The notes below the pieces were generated by a model. That model searched no databases. It was not told the DNA's origin and saw nothing but the letters and a program-made list of their open reading frames with translations. The position numbers were made by a program, and so were the translations under genes. Below are positions 1 to 11,092 of a DNA stretch of 64,000 nucleotides, one piece after another. This DNA is from Hymenoscyphus infarciens (Eukaryota > Ascomycota > Leotiomycetes > Helotiales > Helotiaceae): contig LLCB01000192.1 of NCBI GenBank assembly GCA_001414345.1, forward strand, positions 50,857 through 114,856, written 5' to 3'. Each line of letters starts with the position of its first letter. Positions within the stretch are counted from its first letter, which is position 1.

Positions 1-190
1 CTAGGAGGATCGATATTCGAAATTCGTTCTCCGATATGTCTGAGAATGTGTAAGTAAGTTGCGGGTAGGTTTGGAGGGGTAATGTTTTGGCGCAAGCGCT
101 ATAGTGAAGGAGTGCACTCTTACCTTGTATTTCTTCTGGGAAGATACTATCGAGAACTTCCCGTTCTTCAGACTGCTCTTCTCTCCCCAT
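1..190 (-). CDS. RWD-domain protein, 5' end only (runs off left edge)
   Basis: The minus strand from the ATG at 190 encodes MGREEQSEEREVLDSIFPEE and then IQ, followed by a GTAAG donor at 123. The intron (40-123) ends in CAG, and the frame resumes at 39 as DISENEFRISILL to the window edge. An acidic start followed by EVLDSIFPEEI and then a short beta-like segment is the usual N-terminus of RWD domains, as in the Gir2/RWDD1 family, which bind translation-linked partners such as Gcn1 or DRG GTPases. Only about 35 residues are visible, so the rest of the domain and any tail are unseen. It is divergent from PUF6, with 174 bp between the two start codons. The family call rests on this short stretch; the splice frame closes perfectly (67 nt, then phase 1). 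Confidence 0.7.
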   Translation of the reverse strand, partial: MGREEQSEEREVLDSIFPEEIQGKSALLHYSACAKTLPLQTYPQLTYTFSDISENEFRISILL

Positions 191-364
191 GATGTATTAA
201 ATTCGCAGTGGTGTTCTGAGTGCAGTGCAAATATCGCATTGATCGTGGGGTCAGGTCGATAAACATCCCTGTCGCCTTTAGCGCCGATTGAGATTTCTTA
301 TCGGTGGAAAAAGTTCAAAGAACCTATTTGCACGCTGGACACCAAAGTTCTCAATTCAACAACA

Positions 365-2615
365 ATGCCGTCCGCAACTACCACGAAGTCTGCGAAGGTC
401 GGAGCTGGGTTCAAGAGGAAAGATGGTCCCGTGAAAGACAGCTCAGTGAAGGACAGGGGAAGCAAGAAAGTAAAGACTGATGGGGAATCTGGGAAGGCCT
501 CGAAGAAGGAGAAGTCGAAGCCAGTTATGATCTCGAAGACCAAACCCTCCAAGAAAGCCAAGGTCGAAAGCGAATCTGATTCTGAGGACTCGGACTCTGG
601 TGGTGCTCCTTTGGCAGACGAGGATGGGGATGTAGAGATGGAGGATGAGGAAATTCTACCTGCGGAAGGTCTTCATCCAGATAGAGCCAAGGCAGTTATT
701 ACCAACAGTAAGCTCTTTTCCCAAAACTCAATTGAACCATTTCTAATATGTTGCAGGTCAATCGTCGAAGGAGGCACATGCGAAGCAAAAAGAGCTTGTG
801 AAAGAGCGAAAGGCTGCAAAGCCAATGGCAGATGACCTAACCCGAACGAAGAAATTATGGGAGCGATTACGCCGAAAATCCCACGTACCAAAGGAAGAAA
901 GAAAAGCCCTGGTCAACGAACTTTTCGAAATTATCACAGGCCGAATCAAGGAATTTGTGTTGAAGCATGACAGTGTCAGAGTTGTCCAGACCGCTATCAA
1001 ATACGCCAACCCAGAACAGAAGAGAATGATTGCCAAGGAACTCGCAGGCACATACCGTCAATTGGCCGAGAGCAAATACGCTAAATTCTTGATTGGAAAA
1101 TTGTTGATTCAAGGAGACGATGAGATTAGGGATACCATTGTTCCCGAGTTTTATGGTCATGTACGAAGACTTATTAAGCATGCTGAGGCGTCCTGGATTT
1201 TGGATGATATTTATCGAGGTGTTGCCACAAAACAACAAAAGGCAATCATTCTACGAGAGTGGTATGGAGCCGAATTTGCACTCTTCCAGAACGACCCAAC
1301 CCAAAAGGTTCCCTCGGATCTTGCCGAAATTCTGGCTACGGATGCTGGCAAACGTGCTCCTATTATGCGATCGTTACTCGAGTTGATCAATCACCTAATT
1401 CAGAAGAAGCTCACCGGATTTACCCTTCTTCACGATGCCATGTTACAATATTTCCTCAATGCCAAAGCCGGAACCGAAGAGATTACGGACTTTGTTGAAT
1501 TAATCAAAGGAGACGAGGAGGGTGATTTGTTGAAGAATTTGGCCTTTACAAGGTCTGGATCAAGAGTGGTGTGTCTGGTGTTGGCCTACGGAACAGCAAA
1601 AGACCGAAAGCAGGTTCTCAAAACATACAAGGACACACTGCAGCTGATGGCTGGGGATGCCAACGGTCACATTATCATACTCACTGCGTATGAGGTTATC
1701 GACGATACTGTCTTGACTGCCAAGTCAATATTCCCTGAATTGTTATCCAAGGATTCTCAAAAGCAAGTCGAGAATATCGTTTTCTTCGCCAACGATTTGA
1801 ACGCCCGTACGACTTTACGATATCTCTTCCAAGGAAGATCAAAAGCCCTCTTCCCCCCTAGTCTATCGGTCGATCTCGAAATCTTGACCGAGATTGACAC
1901 TGTTCGACAAACCACCAGCAAAAAAGACCCAGAAATCAGAAGGGGAGAACTTGCAAAAGCCCTTTCTCCTTATGTTCTAAAGGCCATCGAAGCAGCAGCA
2001 GGTGATTTGGTAGCAACTCCCTTTGGAACCCAACTCATCACGGAGGTTATATTCGGAGCTGAGGGCGACAAATCTGCAGCTCTACAGGCAATTGCCGAGA
2101 CAGCTCAAGGAGATCCAACATGGGTTGCACCGCCAGTAGTCGACGAACCAATGGAGGGAGCGGAGCCAACAGAAGAAGCTCCTCCATTCGTTGCTCACAT
2201 CGCCAACACTCCCTCTGGAGGCAAAATGCTCAAGTCACTCGTGGCAGGAGGCCGTTTTGACCCTAAGACCAAAACCATCGTTCCCGTTGTTCCAGCCCTC
2301 GACTTCGCCAATATCCTCTATCCAAACATCAAAGACCACATTGTTGATTGGGCTACAGGCTCAAGTTCCTTCGTCCCATTAGCACTCATCGAATCACCTA
2401 GTTTCTCACACGCAGATGAGGTGCGCAAAACTCTCAAAGCCAACAAGAAGAAGCTGGAAAAGGCTGCCAAGGAAGAGACTGTGGAGCAAAAGTCCAAGAG
2501 AGAAGCTTTCGAGGCAGAACAAGTGGTAGCGAGTAGCATGGGGAAGAAAGTGAAGGCTGTGAAGGAGAAGGAGGTTGGTAACAAGGGATCATCTCTCTTG
2601 TTGTCGAAATTGTAA
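365..2615 (+). CDS. PUF6: PUF6, Pumilio-type ribosome biogenesis / mRNA-binding protein
   Basis: Two exons, 365-707 and 757-2615, are joined by a 49-nt intron (GTAAGC...TTGCAG). They give 733 residues reading through TNSQSSKEAHAKQKELVKER at the junction. The N-terminal ~110 residues are Lys/Ser-rich then acidic, as expected for a nucleolar protein. From about residue 160 the protein has PUF-like helical repeats (ELFEIITGRIKEFVLKHDSV, RVVQTAIKYANPEQ) and the CPL-type C-terminal half, ending in a Lys-rich coil. Known Puf6 acts in 60S subunit assembly and in translational repression of localised mRNA. The downstream ORF beginning at 798 is only the second exon. Length and layout agree with fungal Puf6. 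Confidence 0.95.
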
Positions 2616-3287
2616 AGTGAAGGGGGATTGGATGTATGTACTACCTACTTGGTACATAGGTAATTTGATACCCTGAGAGAGAAAAATGTTGAATTAGGAT
2701 GGTTACTTTCTCTCACATACTAAAGGTGTTGGTGGTGCTGGTTGTGTCTAAAATGAAGAATTTTTAAATGTCAAAATGGTTCTTGATGAGCAGTCGCGAT
2801 TTTTCATTTTTATTCCTTACCCAATTAGTGCCTAGGTAAATCTTCTACTATTTCTATGGTACTCCAGTGAGTATTTCAAGTGGCTGTAGAAGAGCATTTC
2901 GGCTGTCTCGGGTATCTTACCCGCAAGAACCGAATTCAGGTACGCTGTCCACTCCCGGGATACCTTCCCTTCCTCGAGACCTTCTGCGAAAAGAAATGTC
3001 GGTGAGAGCGTTATCTACATTCCAACTGTTGCAACTTGCCAGCGCAAGATCTTGGTAATAGTGACTTGAAACCCCACTATGTGCTCCTTACGTTTTCTAG
3101 CTTTTCGGAGGTCCTTGGAAGCTCTGTGCTGTCGTTTTAGGACAACACCAGCCCTCGCCCCGCCTGAACAGTAAGTCATTGACAACAACTCACCTCTCAC
3201 AGAACCTCTAAAACGGATTTGGTACTCCGAATCCTCTTCACCACTTTCCCTCGCACACCAAACATCAATCCAACAGAAACAAACAAA
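2616..3287. other. Intergenic, PUF6 to DUF1772 gene
   Basis: No supported gene. The sequence just after PUF6 is T-rich and would hold its 3' UTR. Short ORFs here are unlike any family I know and lack a good start context. The stretch before 3288 is C/A-rich, like a fungal 5' leader. Confidence 0.5.
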
Positions 3288-3824
3288 ATGTCAACCCTTA
3301 CACGATCCCCCCTCCCCCTCACAATCCGCCTCACACAAGCCCTCGGCCTCACAACCTCCACCCTCCTAGCCAGCACATCCCTCACCACATCATTCATCCT
3401 CGTCCCTCTCCTCCTTCTCTCTCCCGCTCCGCTCCTCCTCCGCCAATGGCACTCCAATTTCCGACGCCACTCATTCTTCGCTCCTCCCCTCGCTACCATC
3501 TCCGCCTGCTCGCAATTCTACCTCTTCTACCTCTCGCAAACCTCATATCTCTCCAGTTGGCTCAACGGGTACGGATACTTGATCTCAGGTGTGTTGGTGC
3601 TGGGCATTATCCCTTATACGAGAATTTGGATGGGGGAGACGAATGGGGTGCTTGTGGGTATGGCGATGAAGATGGAGGGGTTGAGGGGGAAAGGGGTGGA
3701 GATGAGGGGGGGATTTAGTCAGAGTGTTCATCAGCTTGTTGATCGGTGGGGGGTGCAGGGGCTGGGGAGGGTTGCGTTGGCGTGTACGGGGGCTTTGGTT
3801 GGGATTTGGAGTGTGTTGAATTGA
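3288..3824 (+). CDS. DUF1772-family small membrane protein (anthrone-oxygenase-like fold)
   Basis: A single exon of 178 residues. I chose the ATG at 3288 (context AACAAAATG) over the one at 3219, because the extra 23 residues are leader-like and the membrane region starts after 3288. Hydrophobic segments fall at about residues 14-50, 66-85, 95-112 and 158-176. The conserved-looking W-x-x-x-F-R-R-H stretch lies between the first and second, and Y-T-R-I-W-M-G-E-T-N follows the third. This four-helix pattern is that of DUF1772, a family that includes anthrone oxygenases of polyketide pathways but also many orphan members. No polyketide genes sit nearby, so a biosynthetic role is not implied. Confidence 0.75.
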   Translation: MSTLTRSPLPLTIRLTQALGLTTSTLLASTSLTTSFILVPLLLLSPAPLLLRQWHSNFRRHSFFAPPLATISACSQFYLFYLSQTSYLSSWLNGYGYLISGVLVLGIIPYTRIWMGETNGVLVGMAMKMEGLRGKGVEMRGGFSQSVHQLVDRWGVQGLGRVALACTGALVGIWSVLN

Positions 3825-4780
3825 GTGGGTGGTTTATGAGATGTGGATTTCTAGGTGGTGTTTATCTGGGGGTGTTATGGGCCAGGGAGAGGGTTGGGAA
3901 AAGGATTTGGAAAAGGGGAGTACTTGAGACTGGGCTGGGGTTGCTTTGTTGCCACCTGGTAACTTCCATTTGCATTGAAAATATATTTTGTCTTCAACTA
4001 CTATCCTCTTCTCGTTCCGATGTGTTTCTCTCATGCCATTATTTTGTGGAGCGTTAGCAATGAATATATGCTAAGAGATCTGGGCTTTCTTCTGTGTAAA
4101 TCTGGATCTAGCCTCCGAGATAGTCTAGGAAAAAGGAGGATAGGAGAATTAGGATAGAATAATTATTCTAATTCTCCCAACTTCGTCGTCCTAAATTATT
4201 CTTCCTCGGGCTTTCAAACAACACAGGAAAATACCGTTTTTGGTGTTGGGAGACGATCTCGTCAGTTACGGAAATTGAAGTTAGAGGCCTAGTCATCCTT
4301 CTGCGGTACCCTTCTTTATTATTATACGGGTCTTCTCGCACAAATTTAAATGTTGTTCCAGGGGAGTTCGGAGAATCAGGAAAGTAACCTTCTAGTTATT
4401 TTGACCTTTCTCGAACAATAGTTATAATCGTTCTAGACTATTCAAATAAATTAAAGTAAAGTAGGTTCCTGAGAGTAAGGCCCACTGCTCTTACTTTTTA
4501 TGTCTCCTTTCAGTAGTTATGTCGGTTTATGTCATAGACCATTGTTTAAAATTCTCAATCTGATTGAGAGACCACAATATCGAAGCGCAGTTGAATGTAG
4601 GGAAACTTTTGTATTTTCCAACCCCCGGCTCCTCGGGGCTCCTTGTTCCTCAAAAAAAACCTTAATCACAAGATCAAGCAAAGATATATATACAAGAACA
4701 TAAATCGTCAACAACTGAATCAACTAGTCCAAAAACCCGTACTCCAGCCATCCCTATATACACCTTCAAGAGAAGGCTAT
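3825..4780. other. Intergenic, convergent 3' ends, AT-rich
   Basis: Between two convergent genes. It holds a perfect 10-bp inverted repeat (4143-4152 / 4168-4177, listed separately) and otherwise only short random ORFs. The 4.1-4.5 kb part is noticeably more AT-rich than the flanking genes and may be decayed mobile DNA. Confidence 0.45.
4143..4177. repeat. Perfect inverted repeat, hairpin-forming
   Basis: GGAGAATTAG at 4143-4152 is exactly mirrored by CTAATTCTCC at 4168-4177. The 15-nt loop itself contains the palindrome GAATAATTATTC. Weaker complementarity continues outward (AGGAGGA near 4133 and TCGTCCT near 4188). It could be a transcription-end hairpin or part of a small miniature transposon; nothing here decides between them. 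Confidence 0.6.
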
Positions 4781-6893
4781 TTAAGCACTCTCATTCACGC
4801 AATCATCATCCGTCTCAGGGGTGGCTTCCTGGCTTCCACCACGTCCCTTTCCCCATCCCCATCCACTGCCTCCGGTAGGGAAAGCACCGTCTTTTCCCCA
4901 ACCGAAACCCGTGCCTGCAGTTGGATAAGCACGGCCACTACCGAATCCAAAACCGCCTGAAGGACGAACTCCAGTTGGTCTGGTGAAGATAGTTGACATG
5001 CTACCTGTTGGAATGGCGAAAGTTGGGATCACAATGGAAGTTGGTGTGGAGTCTGTCTCCTCGGGTGAAGACTCTTCGGTGGAGGTTGGGAGTGCTTCGA
5101 TTGAAGTGGCGACACCGGCGTTATTTGAAGCTGATGTAGCTGGTTCCTCGTCAAGTACTGATGTATGCTCTGGAATTTTAGTTGTCTCTGGGGCTGAGAG
5201 CTTGGTTGTTTGGGAGATTGGGGCCTCGGTGGAAACAATGGCGGCACTCGAGGTAGGTACGACAACAGGCTGGGAAGATGAAACAGCTGGAGAAGAGGTA
5301 GATGGAGCAGTGCTTGATGAAGCGATACTGGCACTTGAAGCCACAACAGCTGAGGACCCATCAACACCGGCACAAGCAAAACTCATGCTTGTGGTACCTG
5401 TTCCCTTTGACTTGGGGGTGCTCAAGTCCCAAGTTTGAGAAACATATGGCCAGCAAATCTTTCCGTTGACAACAGCCATATCTCCGGAGACAGTGACATC
5501 GGTGTTAAGTGACTCAGCGCCGACTTTGGTTCCACTGGCATCAACGAATTGGAAACTCGTACCACTGAAGGTACCTGAGCAACTCATTGGAACTGGCTCG
5601 CAGGTTGGGTTCTCGAGGTTTTCCCAAGAAACGAGAGAGAGTGTGGAGTTGAGGGTTGCGACGCGGACGTTTTGGTGATCAACCGTGGATGACTCGGTGA
5701 TCCAGTTCACTTGAGTATCGCCTGCTGCGGCACCGACTACAGAGGAAGCCTCCTGTCCGGAAAGTTTGGACTTGCTGGAGAGAGTAGCAATGGCTACGTT
5801 GTGGTTAAGCCATCTTGGGGAACTTTGAACGTATGGCGGTCCCATCCAAGAATCGGTATAGAGGTTCACGGACCCTCTTGATTGCCAGGCGAAGATGTAT
5901 TGTGTCGTACCAGGGAAAAGGGCCAAGTTGCTGTAAGAACCACCCATTCCTCCCATTGGTTCTCCGCTGACACCGTTGGTGGTGTTTTCGTTGGCAATCT
6001 TCACACCGCTCATGTATTGGGTTTCTGTGTTCAACCAGATGCTTCCATGGTCCTCAGCGCAAACACTGGCAAAAGGAGGGGCATCGGCTGCCTCAATAGC
6101 GATACCAGTGTTGTGAGAGCATCCAAAGGTACTCGCTGAAGCAATGTCTTGGAGAGCTCCGGCGTCGTTGACATATTGGATTGAATCTCCGTAATGTCCA
6201 GATGCATCACCGGAGTAGGCTTGTAGGATGTTAGAGAACATGAACACCAACAAACACCGAAGAGAAGTATGAGGGGAAACTTACCAGCGACAACGAAATA
6301 AGCTGCATAGAGACCTGAGGCTGCAGAGTAAACAAGATCGCCATTTGCATCAGGGGTATCGGTCAACTATTTTCGTCAGCACTTTCTCAGTGTTATCATA
6401 GTTCAAAGTAACTCACACCAGCTGCGGCGTGAACACCTGGTCCATTTAGGGGAGTTCTCCATGACTCGGTTCCGCTCTTTACTCTGATCAACGAGATGAT
6501 ATTTGTGTTATCAGGGGGAAGGTCTGTCGTTCCAGTCGCCTTGACGGTTGCAAGTAAAGCAAATCCATCATTCTGAGCAACGAGCCCAGCGGCCTCATAA
6601 CCGGCAGTAGAGAACGGTGTTCCAACAGCTGCGAAAGTGGTGGTGTCAACTTGTTGAACGTGAACAGTGCTCAAAGTAGCATCGAGATATGCGAGGTATG
6701 CGGATTTTCCATCTGGAGAAACGGAGAATGGGGTTCTGCGATGGTGGGGAAGTCCCGTCCAATAGGCCGCAATGATCGGATCAAAACTGGCATCCAAGGC
6801 AAGGGAATTTTTGAAGCTGGTGATAACCGGATTGGCGCTAACACAGGCCACGCTGGTAGCTAAAATGGAAGAAAAGAGTGTTGAGTAACGCAT
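4781..6893 (-). CDS. Secreted Ser/Thr-rich protein of unknown function
   Basis: Three exons (6417-6893, 6285-6366, 4781-6219) with introns of 50 and 65 nt give 665 residues. The ATG at 6893 opens a signal peptide (MRYSTLFSSILATSVACVSA, cleavage after SA). The next ~330 residues hold blocks such as PFSVSPDGKSAYLAYLDATL that resemble beta-propeller blades, plus paired cysteines. From about residue 400 the chain turns into a Ser/Thr/Pro-rich linker. It ends with Gly/Trp/Phe repeats (GFGSGRAYPT, GFGWGKDGAFPT, GWGWGKGRGG) and an acidic Cys-containing tail. There is no C-terminal hydrophobic stretch, so a GPI anchor is unlikely. I do not recognise the family; an extracellular, O-glycosylated wall-associated protein is inferred from composition. 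Confidence 0.85.
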
Positions 6894-7905
6894 GATGGTT
6901 GATTTAAAAAAAGACTGGACGCAGGTACAGGTACCGCAAAAAACACAAAAGAGGATGTGGTTGAAGAGAAGAAATCCGAAAAGATTGAGGTGGAAAGAGA
7001 AAAGAGGAAAACATGATGGACGGTCTGGCCTGATATATGAAAACCCAAATGTACGAGTACGGGAAAGGGTATGGAAAAGAATGGAGAAAAAAATTTCCGT
7101 GGCATTGTTTGAAGTTTCATAGAGAGGGCACAAGAAATGAGGAGATTGTCATCACCTAGTTCCGAGTTGGCCGTGTCGACTCACTGGTGGTCTTTTTGAT
7201 CGCCATGCGGGGAGCCGTCTAGATGCTTCAAGGGCACGAGCCCAGCAATACGGGAACTGTGAATGGACAAATCATAGATGAGAGTTCCCCAGAAGGAGAA
7301 ATTGTGGTTCGTGACAAATAAACGAGGTTCTTGTTGTAAACAGTCCAGTTTTAATGAGAGTTGTTTCATGGATAGTGTCTCCACTTTTCTTAGCGAGAGG
7401 CTTATCACATCTCACATGACCTGCTATTTCCTAAATTTAAGCTGCTACATAAGTTAGACGTAGTCACTAAAAGCCTTATGTTAGGCTAGATTTACGTTGT
7501 TTAGAGTGACCTTGATCTCCGATAAGTATCACGTGTTTAGTGCCTTGCTTGTCTCGCTTCTTTAGGTTCGTACGGTCGTCCTACCTATCTAGCCCCCGTT
7601 GTTCCAACTCTCTAGGGTAATTCAAGTAAATTACCTTAACCCCTTCGAAGAATTTGTTAGTATTAGTCTAGGGGCTTTGGAACAAACACGTTTTGAAGTT
7701 GTTCAACTGTCTATGGTAGGTCATTTTTACTGCTGTTGCTGCCGCTTTTTTAGCCAATCAGTCATCAATTTTTGTGACGAACTTGAAAACCTCGATTTGA
7801 TGTCAGTAGGCTACCTATATACCACAATGCATTTTCTGATCTTGTTGTTCTGAAATTTGAACCAATGTTGCCTCTTTCACGCAATCGCCATCCTCGGTTC
7901 TTGAA
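6894..7905. other. Intergenic, upstream of two divergent loci
   Basis: Promoter side of the secreted protein on the left and of the NACHT-ankyrin remnant on the right. The first 200 bp are A/G-rich on the plus strand, that is pyrimidine-rich on the coding strand of the left gene, as in many fungal promoters. No further coding signal is seen. Confidence 0.45.
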
Positions 7906-10052
7906 ATGGCGACTCGACTTCGCAAGGCTCGCACCTATCGTGTGAGGCAACTCCCCTCATGCCTGAAGTATTCTCGGCAGGTTGCCGATTTTTTGGCTGG
8001 TATTGCTGCGGACCTTGGTGCTCCAGAAGACACCGAAGTCTTTTCACTCGCTACAAGTCTCAACCCTTTAGAAATTTCACCATCCAAGGTTGCTACTATT
8101 ATGTTTGAAAAGACTCCCCTGCCTTTCGAAAATGATTTGAACCAGTGGTCCATATCCGGACAGTTAATAGGAATTGCTCGTGATATTATGAGCAACACAC
8201 ATTTTCTTGACTTCACCCCCTTTAACGATGTGGCACCGGGCGATCATACGATGGAGCAACATACAGCTCAGACGATATAATGAACAAGTGGTTATATATG
8301 AAGAACCTATTATCGGTGCTTTGGAATCACGAATTTTCCACAGGGCCGAAGGAGTTTTTGTTTGGGTCAGGATTGTTTTGGATGAACTTCTTGAAGCATG
8401 CTCAGACGACATATTACCACTTGAACTGATATCTGTTCTTTCTTCCTTCCTGGACGACCTCGACGCATTATACCAGCGAGTGATAGACCGAAATGAACCT
8501 AAGTACTTGTTTGAAAGCTATGCGATGATTGAGAGTCTGCTCCGGAGAAACGAAGTTTTAGGACTGAGAAACTTGGGCATGCAGTTTTGTGTGGTTGTTA
8601 TAAGACACCTTCAAAGGCAGCAGAGCGACTACCTGTGGTCCCTTATTCAAAAGAATTCCAACTGTCCACGAGGAGGCGTATTCAAAGTAGATGTGGCGGG
8701 CTACTTGAAGTACTACCAATTACAACTGTTCAGTTCACGCACCAAAGCGCAAAATCCCTTTTTAGCGAACCCGGGTTAAGCGAGGCTATTATTGGACACG
8801 ATTCAATAGCTATGAAAGAGAACGTTTACTCTTTCCTTACTAAGTTTTGGATCACGCTGATCGTTTTTTCATTACAACGGTTTAACTGGCGCGCATATGC
8901 ACTCTCCATGTATAGAGACGGCCCTAGGAATACTACTGCCAAAACAGGTCTATACGTGCTTGAACCTCATCATCTCACTACAAAACCTTCGCTATATTAC
9001 TCTGCCGCTTCGAAAAATCTTTCAGAGGGTTGCTGTTGTGTAATGTCCCAGGCGGGGTTTAACACGCTATCTTCTCAAGGTGCTCTTCTTGAGTAGGCAT
9101 ACAGAGCAGGAACCTCAACAGGCCGTAGGCAACGGGATTATATTGACGAGATTCCAGACGAGGAACTACTCGTTTTCTTTGAGGGCTACATCATTGATGC
9201 CAAGCCACCGCATATTACTTCGCGTTTGACAGTTGCCGTCGTGGCAAAGCTGCCTCTCTACTTGGGAGAAGTTCTACCAGAGGGAGCGCGAAAAAGATGA
9301 TATCAACTAAGGACGACCTCTTCTTTGTTTGGTTGAGCATACATTTTTCAAGCTTTACGGAGAAAAGATTCGTATGGCTCAACTCCTATTCGAGTTTGGG
9401 GCTAGCAAAAACACACTCCATTTTGGAATTTCATTCGCCAGCCTTCTACTCAGGGCATTTCAAGCATTATTTTAGCGATGCTTCCAAAGCTAGGGAGGGT
9501 CTTCATAAAGTGCATATAGAATCATTGCGAGCATTCTTGGCCAATGGCCAGGATCCGATGTGGATATTTTTTGCTACGATATACTAAAAATCTCTAGATT
9601 CAATCCTATGCTGGAGTTACCGCCGCTCTCAAGGTACACGCCTTTGCATACCGCTAACTACAGTCTAGGTAAGAAACTTTTGAAAAGGCACGCTAACGTT
9701 AACGGCCTTGATTATCTCCAATAAACGCCATTGATGTCAATGTCCTATATTTCCAAATCCTCGAGGAAGAGTGTGCAGGCTCTCTAATTGAAATCATTCA
9801 TAATGATTATTGTACTTCTATAAAAGAGACACAAAAGTTGTATTGAGACGAGTTCTGCTTCTTCTTGATACCGGGGGCTCTATACTTGTCTGTAGAGACA
9901 AGGAACTGAAATATTTATGCGACTCTGAACATGTAAAGGAGGACCTCGCTCTTGTCGAACGGCTAAAAGATATACCAGGTCTCGGGTTGGGGACAAGGAA
10001 TGAAGGTTCTAATCAACTATCTTCTTCAGAAGACGAGTATCACCTAGACTGA
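7906..10052 (+). pseudogene. NACHT (STAND) ankyrin-repeat protein remnant with internal deletion
   Basis: The first ORF (7906-8280) resembles the N-terminus of fungal STAND proteins: RKARTYRVRQLPSC, SLATSLNPLEISPSKVATIM, then THFLDFTPFND. Directly after it, in another frame (8207-8779), comes the region normally found past the NACHT domain: FHRAEGVFVWVRIVLDELLE and DDLDALYQRVIDR. The intervening catalytic module and P-loop are missing. A further frame (from about 8670) gives RSRCGGLLEVLP and VQFTHQSAKSLF, also typical of that family. Between 9600 and 9722 a stop-bounded stretch reads YTPLHTANYSLGKKLLKRHA and NVNGLD, an ankyrin repeat. Frameshifts and stops make it non-functional. Intact relatives act in non-self recognition and regulated cell death. 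Confidence 0.75.
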
Positions 10053-11092
10053 ATTTTCAAATTGCCAGGTACCACGACTAAGCAAAGATAGACTCAATAC
10101 GCGTCAAAATAACTGACTACTCCATTTGAATGATTACCATTTATCTAGTCACCCAAAATAGTGATAGATGAGCGACTGTTTACCTTCACAAATGAAAACC
10201 CGATTGATCCCACGAAACTTATTAAGCAAGAATGGGGAAATCAAATACTTAAGTTTCTTTCAAAACCTTTTCGTATAACATACGATTGCCCAGAGTCATG
10301 TATGTAACAATGAATACCATCTGATGTACTAGACACTTGTATCCACCTCATAATTTCCCAAGAAATAAGTTAGCTCAGCACCAGCAAAAAATCCACGACT
10401 CAACTTCTCGACGTCATTTCTGAACATAGAATCGATACTTCGCACAGAGTGCATGGCAAGAACACCGAAGTTGATAGATCGTATTAACATGCTCAGAAAA
10501 ACTCTGAAAAGGGGAGCAAGAACATGTTATTCGTTACGCCAAAAACAAATGATTGGCATTCAAAATTTCAGGAAAATATCCAATTGGACAGTTTGTTCCT
10601 AAACACCCTACTCAACAAACTCACGTAAAAAGAAAATCTTTTTGTTACGCCACGCCCGCCCTGATCTGTCGGGGCCTTGTAAAAATTCCCATAGATCTAA
10701 CAGATCCTGCACAACCGCCTATATATCCCCTCCTCGGAACCTAAAGGTGCCGGCTTCCGGGATAGGGACCTTGATAGAGGAAGCCGACCCCGCCAATAGC
10801 ATAGCTCTGACCAAACCGGACGTTGGTCCGATGGTCGATGCTTAAGCGACTGAGCATTATACCCCTCAAAAGGGTTATATGCCACACGCTTTGCTCTTGC
10901 TCATGACTTGAAGTGAGTGAATAGATTTTCGTGATCGGGTTAGCGATAATTCAAAGCTGGGGTAACCTGTCAATACAGATACTCTGTTTGGACCGGGGCA
11001 CTGAGTGACACATGGTGTTTGTTGTGTACTGATAAGTCGACTTGAATAGAATTTGCCATCTAGGCCTCCGAAGATTCTAGACCTCAATTTCA
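10053..11092. other. Intergenic, no recognisable gene
   Basis: About 1 kb between the ankyrin remnant and the Zn2Cys6 gene. I see neither ankyrin-like residues nor another family. The right third would contain the 3' UTR of the minus-strand regulator. Confidence 0.4.
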
